DNA from: Dioscorea cayenensis subsp. rotundata
Lineage: Eukaryota > Streptophyta > Magnoliopsida > Dioscoreales > Dioscoreaceae
Assembly (NCBI RefSeq): GCF_009730915.1
Contig: NC_052487.1
Coordinates: 19,150,529 to 19,214,528, forward strand
Direction of reading: 5' to 3'
Length of the DNA stretch: 64,000 nucleotides
This document shows positions 55,360 to 64,000 of the stretch, piece after piece. Numbering within the stretch: the first letter of the stretch is position 1; each line of letters opens with the position of its first letter. The notes under the pieces were generated by a model, which ran no database searches, was not told the origin of the DNA, and saw only the letters and a program-made list of their open reading frames with translations. A program made the position numbers and the translations under genes.

Positions 55360-56856
55360 GGCCATCTCCAACCCAAAACTCTATATTTAGCGCTTCAGTA
55401 CTCAAAAATACAGCTTCTACAGTGAAAGTTTCTTCAACCATCATCTCTATTTTAAACTCTAAAATAGAATATTCTATGAATATTCTTTTTTATTTCACAA
55501 TTTATATATTCATACTATCCACAAATTTAATCATCTTTAAATCTTTTGCACTTTTAACCAATGAATTATTTAAAATATGATTTTAATTTTTATAATTATT
55601 ATAAATATTTATTAAATATAAAATAAAATTCAATTGGTTAAAAATGCAAATACAAAAACAAATATTACATTAATTATTTAATAAAAATATAACATACAAA
55701 CAAGCACCATTGGTAAAAACAACACATTATTGGAAACTAGAGTAACACATAATCTGAAAAGATAATGTCATGACATCTAGACAAATTTCTCGAAAGCATG
55801 CATTTGACTATTTATCGTCAGAATCTGAAAATCCCACGCCAGAATCGCATGCACCGGAATCTCCTGGATGATAGTGTTGGTGGCTCACCTTCTGAACGCC
55901 CAATCGGACAGAAGAAAGCCAAACTGAAGAAAAAAATGGATGACGAAGTGGCAACTTCTCTTAGTCGTCTAAAAGATGATAACTCTAAGATTATGGAGAT
56001 GTTAGAGAAGACTAATGCTGATCGACAAATGTTCATAGAAATGCAGAATAAAAATCTTGCTTTTCAACAAATGAAATATGAGGACAAAAATCTTGATGCA
56101 GATTTGAATTCTATCATCGATCCAATATTTGTGCTTGTATACAAGCACAACAATAAGAAATTTTACGTAAAAAGAGGGCATTTTCAACAACCACCTCCTT
56201 CCCGGATCTAATATGTTTAATGACATCTTCGGCAATATTGGTGGAAGTGGCGATAACATGCCGGACTATTAGCCCATCTACTTTAAACTTTATTTTGGGT
56301 GTTGTAGTTTTTTTTAATATATCGCTAATAGTATATGTTTTAAGATTATTTTCTATGTTTTTATCTTATCGTTTATGTAATTTTCGTTAATTTAATGAAT
56401 TTGTAATTCGTAAATTATTTTCTTTAATTTGATATGTCTTTATTAATTAAAAAATATAAAATTAAATTATAACTTTATAAAATTAAATTATAAAGTTATA
56501 AATATAAATTGTAAAGAAATACAACTAAAATTCAAAAAGAATTAAAAACAGAAAATCAAAACCGAAAATCAAAACAAAAATAAAAAATAAAATAAAACAT
56601 ATAAATTTAAAAAATTAAAAGCAAAATTAAAAATAAAATTAAAAAAGAATTAAAAAAACTGAAAATCAAAACCGAAAATCAAAACAGAAATAAAAAATAA
56701 AATAAAAAATGAAAATAACGTTGCTACAGTGGCGCGCAGGATAGCGCGCCTCTGTAGCAGAATCTCATTTTGGCGCCCAAAATAACGCTTGGTTGGAGAA
56801 TTTGGGGGCCAAATCCAACCCAGAGCGTCAAATGTGACGTTGGGTTGGAGATGCCC
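55360..56856. mobile_element. PIF/Harbinger-type element (1497 bp)
   Basis: The left end GGCCATCTCCAACCCAA and the complement of the right end GGGCATCTCCAACCCAACG are terminal inverted repeats with one mismatch near the tip. The 3-bp duplication TAA lies at 55357-55359 and 56857-56859. This pairing is typical of PIF/Harbinger and Tourist elements. GC-rich blocks with GCGCGC (56730s) sit inside the right end. It carries a broken gene with a NAM-associated domain but no transposase, so it is non-autonomous. Confidence 0.85.
55803..56211 (+). pseudogene. Broken gene with NAM-associated C-terminal-type domain (Harbinger accessory protein)
   Basis: In one frame, FDYLSSESENPTPESHAPES is read and ends at TGA. 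A second frame then gives DDSVGGSPSERPIGQKKAK, a coiled-coil-like stretch with DNSKIMEMLEK and QNKNLAFQQMKYEDK, and DLNSIIDPIF. The SxRPxGQKKAK start and the DLNSIxDP end are the usual limits of the plant 'NAM-associated C-terminal' domain found in proteins related to PIF/Harbinger ORF1. The Ser/acidic N-terminal segment belongs with it in family members, so a frameshift near 55865 separates the two. The 3' end after DPIF is also unlike the family. Not expected to be functional. Confidence 0.65.
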
Positions 56857-57146
56857 TAAGTTAATCATAATGAATTAATGATAATAAATCATAATATCTT
56901 GACAATTGACATCTTGCTTTCTAGTTTTTGACTTTTTTGCCTTTTTGGAATTTGAATCGAGTTTATTAACTTTATTTAAGTGTTTAATTTTAAAATAAAT
57001 AAACCAATTAGATAATTTAAATTTTAAATTAATAAATCAGCCAATCCGGTTATTTAGTGCTTTGTGTGACTAATATGACCGGGTTTTCAGCCGGTTCCTG
57101 TTGAATCGGTTGAACTGCCAGGTCCGGTCCGGTTTTTAAATCATTG

Positions 57147-60100
57147 TTTTAACAAAGGAAATAAATAAATATAACTTACGTTCATTTCCGGAAGACTCAG
57201 GATCAAAATCTACCTAAAGTGAAGGCACGGTGTGTTGAGCTTATGGATTCACTCTACATTGATGTACGTCTCTGACTATAAATTTTAAATAAAAGTGCTT
57301 GTCGCCTAGTGTCAAAAATAAATAAATAAATAAATAAACATATCAATCGATTTCAGCTTAGTTTTTAGCTTACATAAACTCATCTAATTAATAAACGAAT
57401 TAAACTCGAGATAAAATTTCAGGTTTGATAAATAATTAGTTTGCCGAGTAAAATTTACTAGGATGTGATTGCATAAAAATAAATTACAAGTTGGGTGTAG
57501 TTGTATTATATTTATAAAAATATGTTTTTTTATTATTTGATCCAAAAAAAAATGGGAAAAAATAGTTATTATTCTTTTTTTAACAAATTGTTATAAAATT
57601 TTTATGTTATTGAATAAGGATCATAGTGTAGATTTTAATTTTATTTTAAGAGAAGCTTACTAAAATTTGTAAACTATTAAATAAGAATCATATTGTAAAT
57701 TTTTATGAAATTTTACTTAACTAGATAAAGACTAAATATTTATTTTATTTTATTTTTATGAGACGCTTAAATTAAATTTTCCTTCAAAATTTCAAACCTT
57801 ATAAAACCAATTTCATTCACTAATATTCTTTGTAACTTAAGTTTAGAACATAATATTCTACTAGGCATTTTTCCCGGTCTCGCATCGAAGATTTTAAAAT
57901 TTTGTGAGGAGTTCTAAAACAATATCATATATAAAATAATATAATTAAACAACTCCTACCATATAAACTATTTTATATCTTGGATTTTAAAGGTTTTATG
58001 GACATTTATTATATAAATAATTATGTGTAATTAATGTTTTTCAATTATTAATATTATAAGTAATAAAAATAAAAATTTAAATGTTATTAAAAAAATTTAA
58101 AATTGTTCCTTGAAACGCTCTCACGAGTAGATTATACATCTACTTTAATAGTATGTATAGATGTATAGATAATAGCATATAAATAGTCTCGTCTCAATTG
58201 ATTATTATTATTAATTTAAATTTAAATTTATTTATTTTATTTTATTTTTACAAAGGAACCAACACTACTTCATTTAAGAGGTTGTCAGGGACAAATAGGT
58301 ATAATAGTGTAGTTCACCAGTTATGGTGGTTTATCAATCATCTAAAAATTTATTAAACTGGCCAAGCGTTACGTGGTGCAATGAAAATCCTGTCATGTGC
58401 GGGCTCAGAAAAATTTTCAGGAACTAAACCGAGTTAATAAATTTTATTGCCAGACAATCCTCGAGGAGGATACACCACCTCCCACAAGGTCCTATTGGAC
58501 CTATTTAAATAGTAAATGGATCCGGTGATAATGATGAACAGTATTATTATAATACCACTACAATACTATATTATGACAATTAATGTCGTTGGGCTACCGG
58601 TGGCTTGTCTTAATTAATTAAAATTTTCTATTAACTTAAGTTTTTGAGATCGAGTCAAATTCGTTAATATATAAAAAGGCATCTATTTCATATTTAATTA
58701 AAAAACAAAGTTTTTTCATTTTCTTTTCTTGAAAGCTAATTTAAACAACTATTTTTTTTATCATTAAAATTAACCAAAGATCATCATAAGTAGGTATTCA
58801 TAGCTAAGTTGTGACGTACATGATTGACAATTCTTAATTAGAACATAAATTAACCATATAATTAGTTAACCTCCATGGACACGCTTCAACTTAGTGCCAT
58901 TTTAAAACCTTAATTATATCAGCAAAACTAATTGAAATTCAAATCAAATTAAAGAAGAAAAGATCAAATCAAAGAGAAATATTTACCCACAAATTAAAAC
59001 CTATATATAAACTCTCTTTACCATATAATCACATTTCTTTCGACTTGGTCATATATTGAACAAGTTGTTTAATTGATCAGTAGAGTTAATATTAATTACT
59101 TCTAACTTTTTACTATATTTTAATTTGGTTGAAAGAAGACAGCCAATTTTAACTAATCTTCGAAATCATTATATCATGATGTACATCAAAATAATATAAT
59201 TAATTTGAAATTATTTAAACTTTGACTCAGTTGGATGAAGATGTAATATTTAATAAAGACATGCATGACTTATTGTCATGGAACACAAAATATTTGAAAT
59301 AGTTAGGAACTCATTCGACGTAGAGATTTTTTATAGTTACATTGTTTTCTACTTATATTTAACATCAATTTATGAGGATTTGAAAATACATTCATGTTGT
59401 ACAGATTCTTGGTTCTAATCTTAAGTTTCCTCTAATTTATTGACATTTTTCAACTTAGATCAGATCAAAGTAGGATTCAGTCTATTGCTTATTAAATTCA
59501 TTGATGAAGGCCTTTGTTTAACATTGGAGGAGCATGTCTAGAAGACAAGATTAATTTTAATGTTATAAATCACAAATAGAAACAACTGGCATCATTAAGG
59601 GTTTATATGGTTTAATTATAGTTTTTTATGGTATATCAACTATAACTTAGGCGGTTAATTGCTTATAAATATCACTTCTCATCAAGATCATAGACATTGT
59701 GATAAATTAAGGTTGAAAATGGCTCAAAACGTACCACAAGAGAGTTTTAATATCCTTGCTAGTGTTTAGAAAAGCTTCTGTTTCAATAATGTTAAAGGAT
59801 TCACTTATTTATTTATTGTGCGTGTATATATATAAATAAATAGAGACACAAAGGTTAAGTACATAGCTCATGAAAGATTAAAGGTCAATATACTGTTTTT
59901 CTTGTGGTAAAAAGGTCAATAACGTTTTTTCTTGCGCCAAAAATGCAATGATGTGGTATGTACATCATAATCATCCACTAAATATAAACATCAGAAGTCA
60001 AGTACAATTAGAAATTTTGCACAAACACTAAGTATAGTTCATGAATATGTTAAGGTTCTATATTACTTTTCATGTGTATTAAGTGTGTGGCAATTAAGGA

Positions 60101-60430
60101 CATCATGATCATCCACCAAATTTATGAACATCAAGAGTTCCACAATTTGAAAATCTATTCTAGCGTGTTTGACCAGGGATATTTATTTCAAAACTCCAAA
60201 GAAATTTTCAAGTTATCCGTACGTGCCATTTTAATAAATTTAATTATATAAATAATCAAATTGTATTAATATTAATAAAAATTAAAATTTTACTTAAACA
60301 AATAATTTTCACTTCAAATCTTTGTGTATGTTTAAAAAAACAATAACTACAAGAGGTTTGTCCCTTACAAAATTTTTAGTACATCACCATGAACTAGTAT
60401 AGAGTTCATAACTTCTTAAACACTACTGAG

Positions 60431-60468
<38 letters not shown>

Positions 60469-61316
60469 TTAAAATTTTAATTTAAAACATTTGTTTCAAT
60501 TAATTAGTTAAATGAAAATTTGGTCGATTATTTTAGACCAACTAAACACAAATTATGGTTGGTATCATTCCTACATTTTAATTCATGTACATTAGAAGAT
60601 ATAAAAAAAATACAATAATATTGGTAAACTTCATAAATATATATAGATAAACATCTTCTTCCTCGTCATGGTATGATTTTTTTTTTTCATTTTAAAAAAA
60701 AAATAAAACAAACCATATAGATATTGAGTTACCATAAGAGTCGAATTTGGAACTCTTCGTAGGTATCATTAGGGTATGAATGCTTTGGCTCTCATGACAT
60801 ATTTTGATTTAAATTAATTTAAAAATATACTAATATGGATAAGGTTTTCTATAAAATTTAACCCAAAAAAAAAAGAAATTTCTATATATTATGTCACTGA
60901 TTAGTCATATATATACTTTTCTTGTTCAACTCTCTCTTTCTCTCTCTCATGCAAGTTTTATGAACTCTGAGCCACATCATGCAAGTACACATCCAACCCG
61001 TACAAAGAACAAGTCTTCATCACATGCAAGACATGGATGTAAATCTAGTACCATTCCCTTTCACATAAAACTGAAATTAATTAATCTCATGAGTCATGAT
61101 TTCATACAATGAGAAAAACCATACAAATCTAAATGTCAGGCTCTAAAGCCACCTGCTTAACCCTAAAAACCTCCTTCTAATTACCTTTCAATGATGATAA
61201 CAGAAAGTTTAACCAATTACATATATATATTTATATATACTTTAACTAGACTTTGTATAATATATAAGTTTCATTAATTGTCAGCTATGAATGGGTCACA
61301 CTTTGGAGCATGTCTG
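57147..61316. other. AT-rich gene-poor spacer
   Basis: About 4 kb without a recognisable gene. It holds a retroposon tail (57233-57339), two diverged copies of a segment of roughly 150 bp near 59865-60160 (CATCATAATCATCCACTAAA-type block in each), and (TA)n near 60435. Confidence 0.5.
57233..57339 (+). mobile_element. Retroposon 3'-end fragment with (AAAT)n tail
   Basis: TGTTGAGCTTATGG, CACTCTACAT, GCTTGTCGCCTAGTGTCAAA and then about six AAAT units. The same ordered blocks occur at 14510-14630 with an AAT tail. Confidence 0.45.
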
Positions 61317-61600
61317 TCATGGGAGGTCCGAGAATGTCCATAAGTTGGTAAGAGTTGGTAACCATGGACCACCATCACCCATAACTTGATCCTGAGTTTG
61401 ATCATAGCCATCACTGAAAAACCCTAATTCAAACAGCATTGCTTCCACCTCTCCATCTCCATTGTACCCTGACCAGTAGTTTCCATTATTCAAGCCATTA
61501 GTGTTTTCAGTATGTTGTTCAGCAGATGATGAAGAATCAGTAGATACTTCAGAACTTGTTTGTGTTGTCAGATTATAAGGCACTAATGATTCTGTTGTTT

Positions 61601-61631
<31 letters not shown>

Positions 61632-61793
61632 AGTTGAAGGACTTGTTGATTGATAATTATCTATTGCCATCATCTTCTTTTTCAACTTTGTGTTCCAGTA
61701 ATTCTTCACATCATTGTCTGTCCTTCCTGGTAAGTGTGATGCAATTACTGACCACCTAACCAATTATAAAACAAACATGATCAACATATATAT

Positions 61794-61830
<37 letters not shown>

Positions 61831-62228
61831 ATTAACATCACATATATATATACTGTTAAATTATGAATTACCTGCTACCAATGTTCTTATAGAGAGTGCA
61901 AATGATGGTATCTTCTTCCTCAGTGTAGCCTCCATGCTTGATGTCTGGCCTGAGATAGTTCAGCCACCTTAGACGACAACTTTTGCCACATCTTCTAAGC
62001 CCTGAAAACAAAGATAAAAATGATTCAATTCATGGTTACCAATAACCACAAACATTAATTTGTACATGCTTATATGATATATATATATATACCTGCTTTG
62101 GAAGGCAAAGAAATCCAGTTGCCACCAGTGCCGTGTTTTTGAATATAGTTTCTAAGAAGCATGTCTTCATCTGGAGACCAAGGTCCTCTCTTGACATTGG
62201 CTCTATCACAGCATGGAGCTCTTCCCAT
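61317..62228 (-). CDS. R2R3-MYB transcription factor, subgroup 14 (RAX/MYB36-like)
   Basis: Nuclear DNA-binding regulator. Subgroup 14 members control axillary meristem formation (RAX1-3) or Casparian strip/endodermal differentiation (MYB36). Exons in transcription order: 62093-62228, 61872-62001, 61317-61755; 234 residues. Both introns sit at the standard R2R3-MYB positions. R2 has Trp17, Trp38 and Trp58; R3 begins YTEEED and contains [20 protein letters not shown] and [28 protein letters not shown] and the GTGGNWI form are typical of this subgroup. The C terminus is short, with an 11-residue poly-Thr tract encoded by a pure ACA run (61600-61632), and ends [17 protein letters not shown] on the minus strand near 62282-62290 may be the TATA box. 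Confidence 0.93.
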
Positions 62229-62299
62229 GATCAGATTGATTATGAAGTGATCACTGATCAAATATTGCTGGCTAGCAAGGCATATAAATAGCTGAGGAG

Positions 62300-62834
62300 A
62301 TGAAGATAGATATTTGGAAAATGATGGGCTTATAAAAGACAAGAGATAAAGGTTTGAAGGACGTCATAGTTACACATGATCAGTTTGGCTATGTCTTTGC
62401 TTTTCATGCGAGAGCATTGAACAAATTAAGACAATATTGAGAATTGGTCATGGCCGGAAGGATGTTTCCTATGCACATGAATTTTGTGAAGACTTTATCA
62501 TTTTAATCAGATAGACAAGTGATCATCAAGTACAGCCATGAATGACTTGGTCTCTGGTAAAGCTCAACTTGTGATACTAGCTAGTATGGACATGTGGCTT
62601 TATGTGCACATTTATTCATAGGGATTTAATTTGTTATTTTTGTTTGATGAAATTAGTTTAATTAGTGCCGGCATGTATTATGAATTCGGTTCGCATGATA
62701 TTAATTCAAAAGGCTTGATTATAATTGTCAAAGAATACTTATAGATATACTACTACTATCATTGTATTAGGACCAATATCGTATTATTAATTACTCGAAT
62801 ATATGTTATTTTGCCAATGACCTACTTAATTAGT
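62300..62834. other. Upstream region of the MYB gene
   Basis: Promoter region of the minus-strand MYB gene; AT-rich, no further gene. TATTTATA just downstream of this interval (62282-62290) is a candidate core promoter. Confidence 0.4.
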
Positions 62835-62990
62835 TTATTGGCACAAGTCCCCGTATAAAGTGTTTATATTCTTACTGCAGAGGTGAGTTCAAATCTCAGC
62901 TCATGTAAAGTAATTAAAGGACATAAATAGATTAAGATATTAGTTCTACGTCTAGACACATCTTTTAATGTGATTTATTTATTTTGCAAA
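62835..62990 (+). mobile_element. SINE-like head with A and B boxes
   Basis: ATTGGCACAAGTCC resembles an A box, and GAGTTCAAATCTC contains a full B-box core (GTTCAAATC) about 45 bp later. TTATTGGCAC...GTGTTTATAT also resembles 17330-17360 and 17670-17700. No clear target duplication. Confidence 0.35.
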
Positions 62991-63281
62991 TATATATATA
63001 TAGTTTTTATACATCGGTAAGTGACGTAGTTGTATTCAAAATTGTTTCTAATATGGAGAGAAAAGGTCATTTTTAAGAGTTAGGTGATTAATTAATTGAT
63101 GCCATATATATCAAGAATTGTCTAATTAGAAGACTAACATTTTTGAGATTGATCAATTGCTTGTAGCTAGCCTCTCAAAAGGTGCAATGTGACTAGTCAT
63201 GGCTCAACAATCAATCCTAATAAAAGATTAATACTATTCAACTATGCTGACTTTCTTCCTTTTGAAAGATCTCAATTATAT

Positions 63282-63529
63282 ATATATATATATATATATA
63301 TATTTTTGGAAAGAGGAGCGGGGCGAACCCACTAAAGACCCAGAGACGTGCACAAGCCTCGGTGGAATAAATGGGGATGGGGTCGCGCTCACATGGGCGC
63401 TGGAACCACCCATACACAACCACTATTCACAACTCCCAGAAATGTGCCCTCAGCCGAGAATCGAACTCTCACCACTCAGTGAGAGCTCTATCGGTGACCC
63501 GTGTACCAATAGACCCAAAGGTCATTGGT
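63282..63529 (-). mobile_element. tRNA-derived SINE with 13-bp target duplication
   Basis: Flanked by perfect direct repeats ATCTCAATTATAT at 63269-63281 and 63530-63542. Read on the minus strand, the body starts TACCAATGACCTTTGGG, has an A-box-like TATTGGTACACGGGT, then a perfect B-box core GTTCGATTC in GAGTTCGATTCTCGG about 45 bp later, a GC-richer body, and ends in an (AT)n tail. About 248 bp without coding sequence. Pol III boxes, a long target duplication and a simple-repeat tail define a SINE. Confidence 0.85.
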
Positions 63530-63542
63530 ATCTCAATTATAT

Positions 63543-64000
63543 CTTTGACAAAGAGCTTGAGAGCATTGATGCATTGTTGTCATTTAGGTAGAAGTGGCGT
63601 TGAAATTGTAAAGTGCTTCCTATGAAGCCAATAGTTTTATGTTAGTTTTTGTGATTATTAAGTGATTGTACCATCATATTCATATATGATATTATTGTTA
63701 GAAATAATACTTATTTTTAAGTGTTGTAAGATTTCAACGTAATAAAATGATAATATATTAGGAAAACTCTGGTGAGATGACTATTGGTACAGGTTTAGAT
63801 TGATCTTTGATGTATGAGGAGGGGGGGGTCTGGGGGAGGGGGAACTGATACAAAAAATGAAAATGGTTCTTGCAAATTAAATTATTTCAAAGTTATAAAT
63901 ATTTGATATTAATTATTATGAATTTGATAATGTGGTTGTATTTCCATAATTAATATCAATAGCCTTATAATTTAGCTCCAATTGACCAGGAGCATTTTGA
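63543..64000. other. Terminal spacer
   Basis: AT-rich, with a G-rich tract (GAGGGGGGGGTCTGGGGGAG) near 63820-63842. No gene recognised. Confidence 0.5.

Larger units (their letters stand above)
49188..57146. mobile_element. Old hAT-like element of about 8 kb with nested insertions
   Basis: The left end CAATGTTTTAATAATCGGGC and the complement of the right end, CAATGATTTAAAAACCGGAC, form imperfect terminal inverted repeats rich in CCGGTT/GTTCAACCG modules over about 100 bp. The flanking 8-mers CTTTAACT (49180-49187) and TTTTAACA (57147-57154) agree at 6 of 8 positions, as for an aged 8-bp hAT duplication. No transposase is recognisable. A minisatellite, a CACTA element and a Harbinger element lie within. 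The two ends could instead belong to two separate related MITEs. Confidence 0.5.

Noticed and set aside
63244-63625. Plus-strand frames over the 63.3-kb segment
   Set aside because: They lie across the SINE and its AT tail; no family resemblance.

Overview
This window is nuclear DNA of a flowering plant. The genes have many GT-AG introns with plant-type exon structure, the intergenic DNA is very AT-rich, and plant transposons are common. The encoded proteins (PFK, Aurora, MYB, EPSIN1-like, MES17-like) are all plant types, and the PFK reads closest to monocot versions. I infer a non-grass monocot, perhaps yam-like, but the genus is not proven by the sequence.

Gene order: the 3' part of a Nudix hydrolase (+, 46-1646); an ATP-dependent 6-phosphofructokinase (+, 4654-10381, 14 exons); an Aurora kinase (-, 11314-13904, 9 exons); a MES17-like methylesterase (-, 14920-17059, 4 exons); a DEAD-box RNA helicase (+, 19905-27802, 14 exons, with an apparent frameshift in exon 1); mitochondrial ribosomal protein mL54 (+, 30778-31170, with a probable long leader intron); a secreted GDSL esterase/lipase (+, 36519-39323); an 80-residue oleosin-like protein with a seed-type promoter (+, 40093-40335); an EPSIN1-like clathrin adaptor with a damaged 3' end (-, 44751-48912); and a subgroup-14 (RAX/MYB36-type) R2R3-MYB (-, 61317-62228). 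They are unrelated housekeeping and regulatory genes, not a pathway cluster.

The repeats are the richest part. A 428-bp Mutator-like MITE (32199-32626) has a 10-bp target duplication and a matching empty site in a neighbouring paralogous segment. A 2.33-kb solo LTR (40491-42820) is flanked by ATATT. An old hAT-like element of about 8 kb (49188-57146) contains a CACTA element (52678-55262, ACA duplication) and a Harbinger element (55360-56856, TAA duplication, with a broken NAM-associated-domain gene). A tRNA-type SINE (63282-63529, minus strand) has a 13-bp target duplication, and a TRIM-like element lies in an epsin intron. Tandem duplications with units of about 100-400 bp recur in introns and spacers.

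The points most worth following are the half-length oleosin with RY and ABRE motifs upstream, the apparent single-base homopolymer frameshifts in the helicase and epsin genes, the degenerate repeat array filling the mL54 leader intron, and the nested transposon block. All exon borders were read by eye from splice sites and family conservation; no alignment was run.
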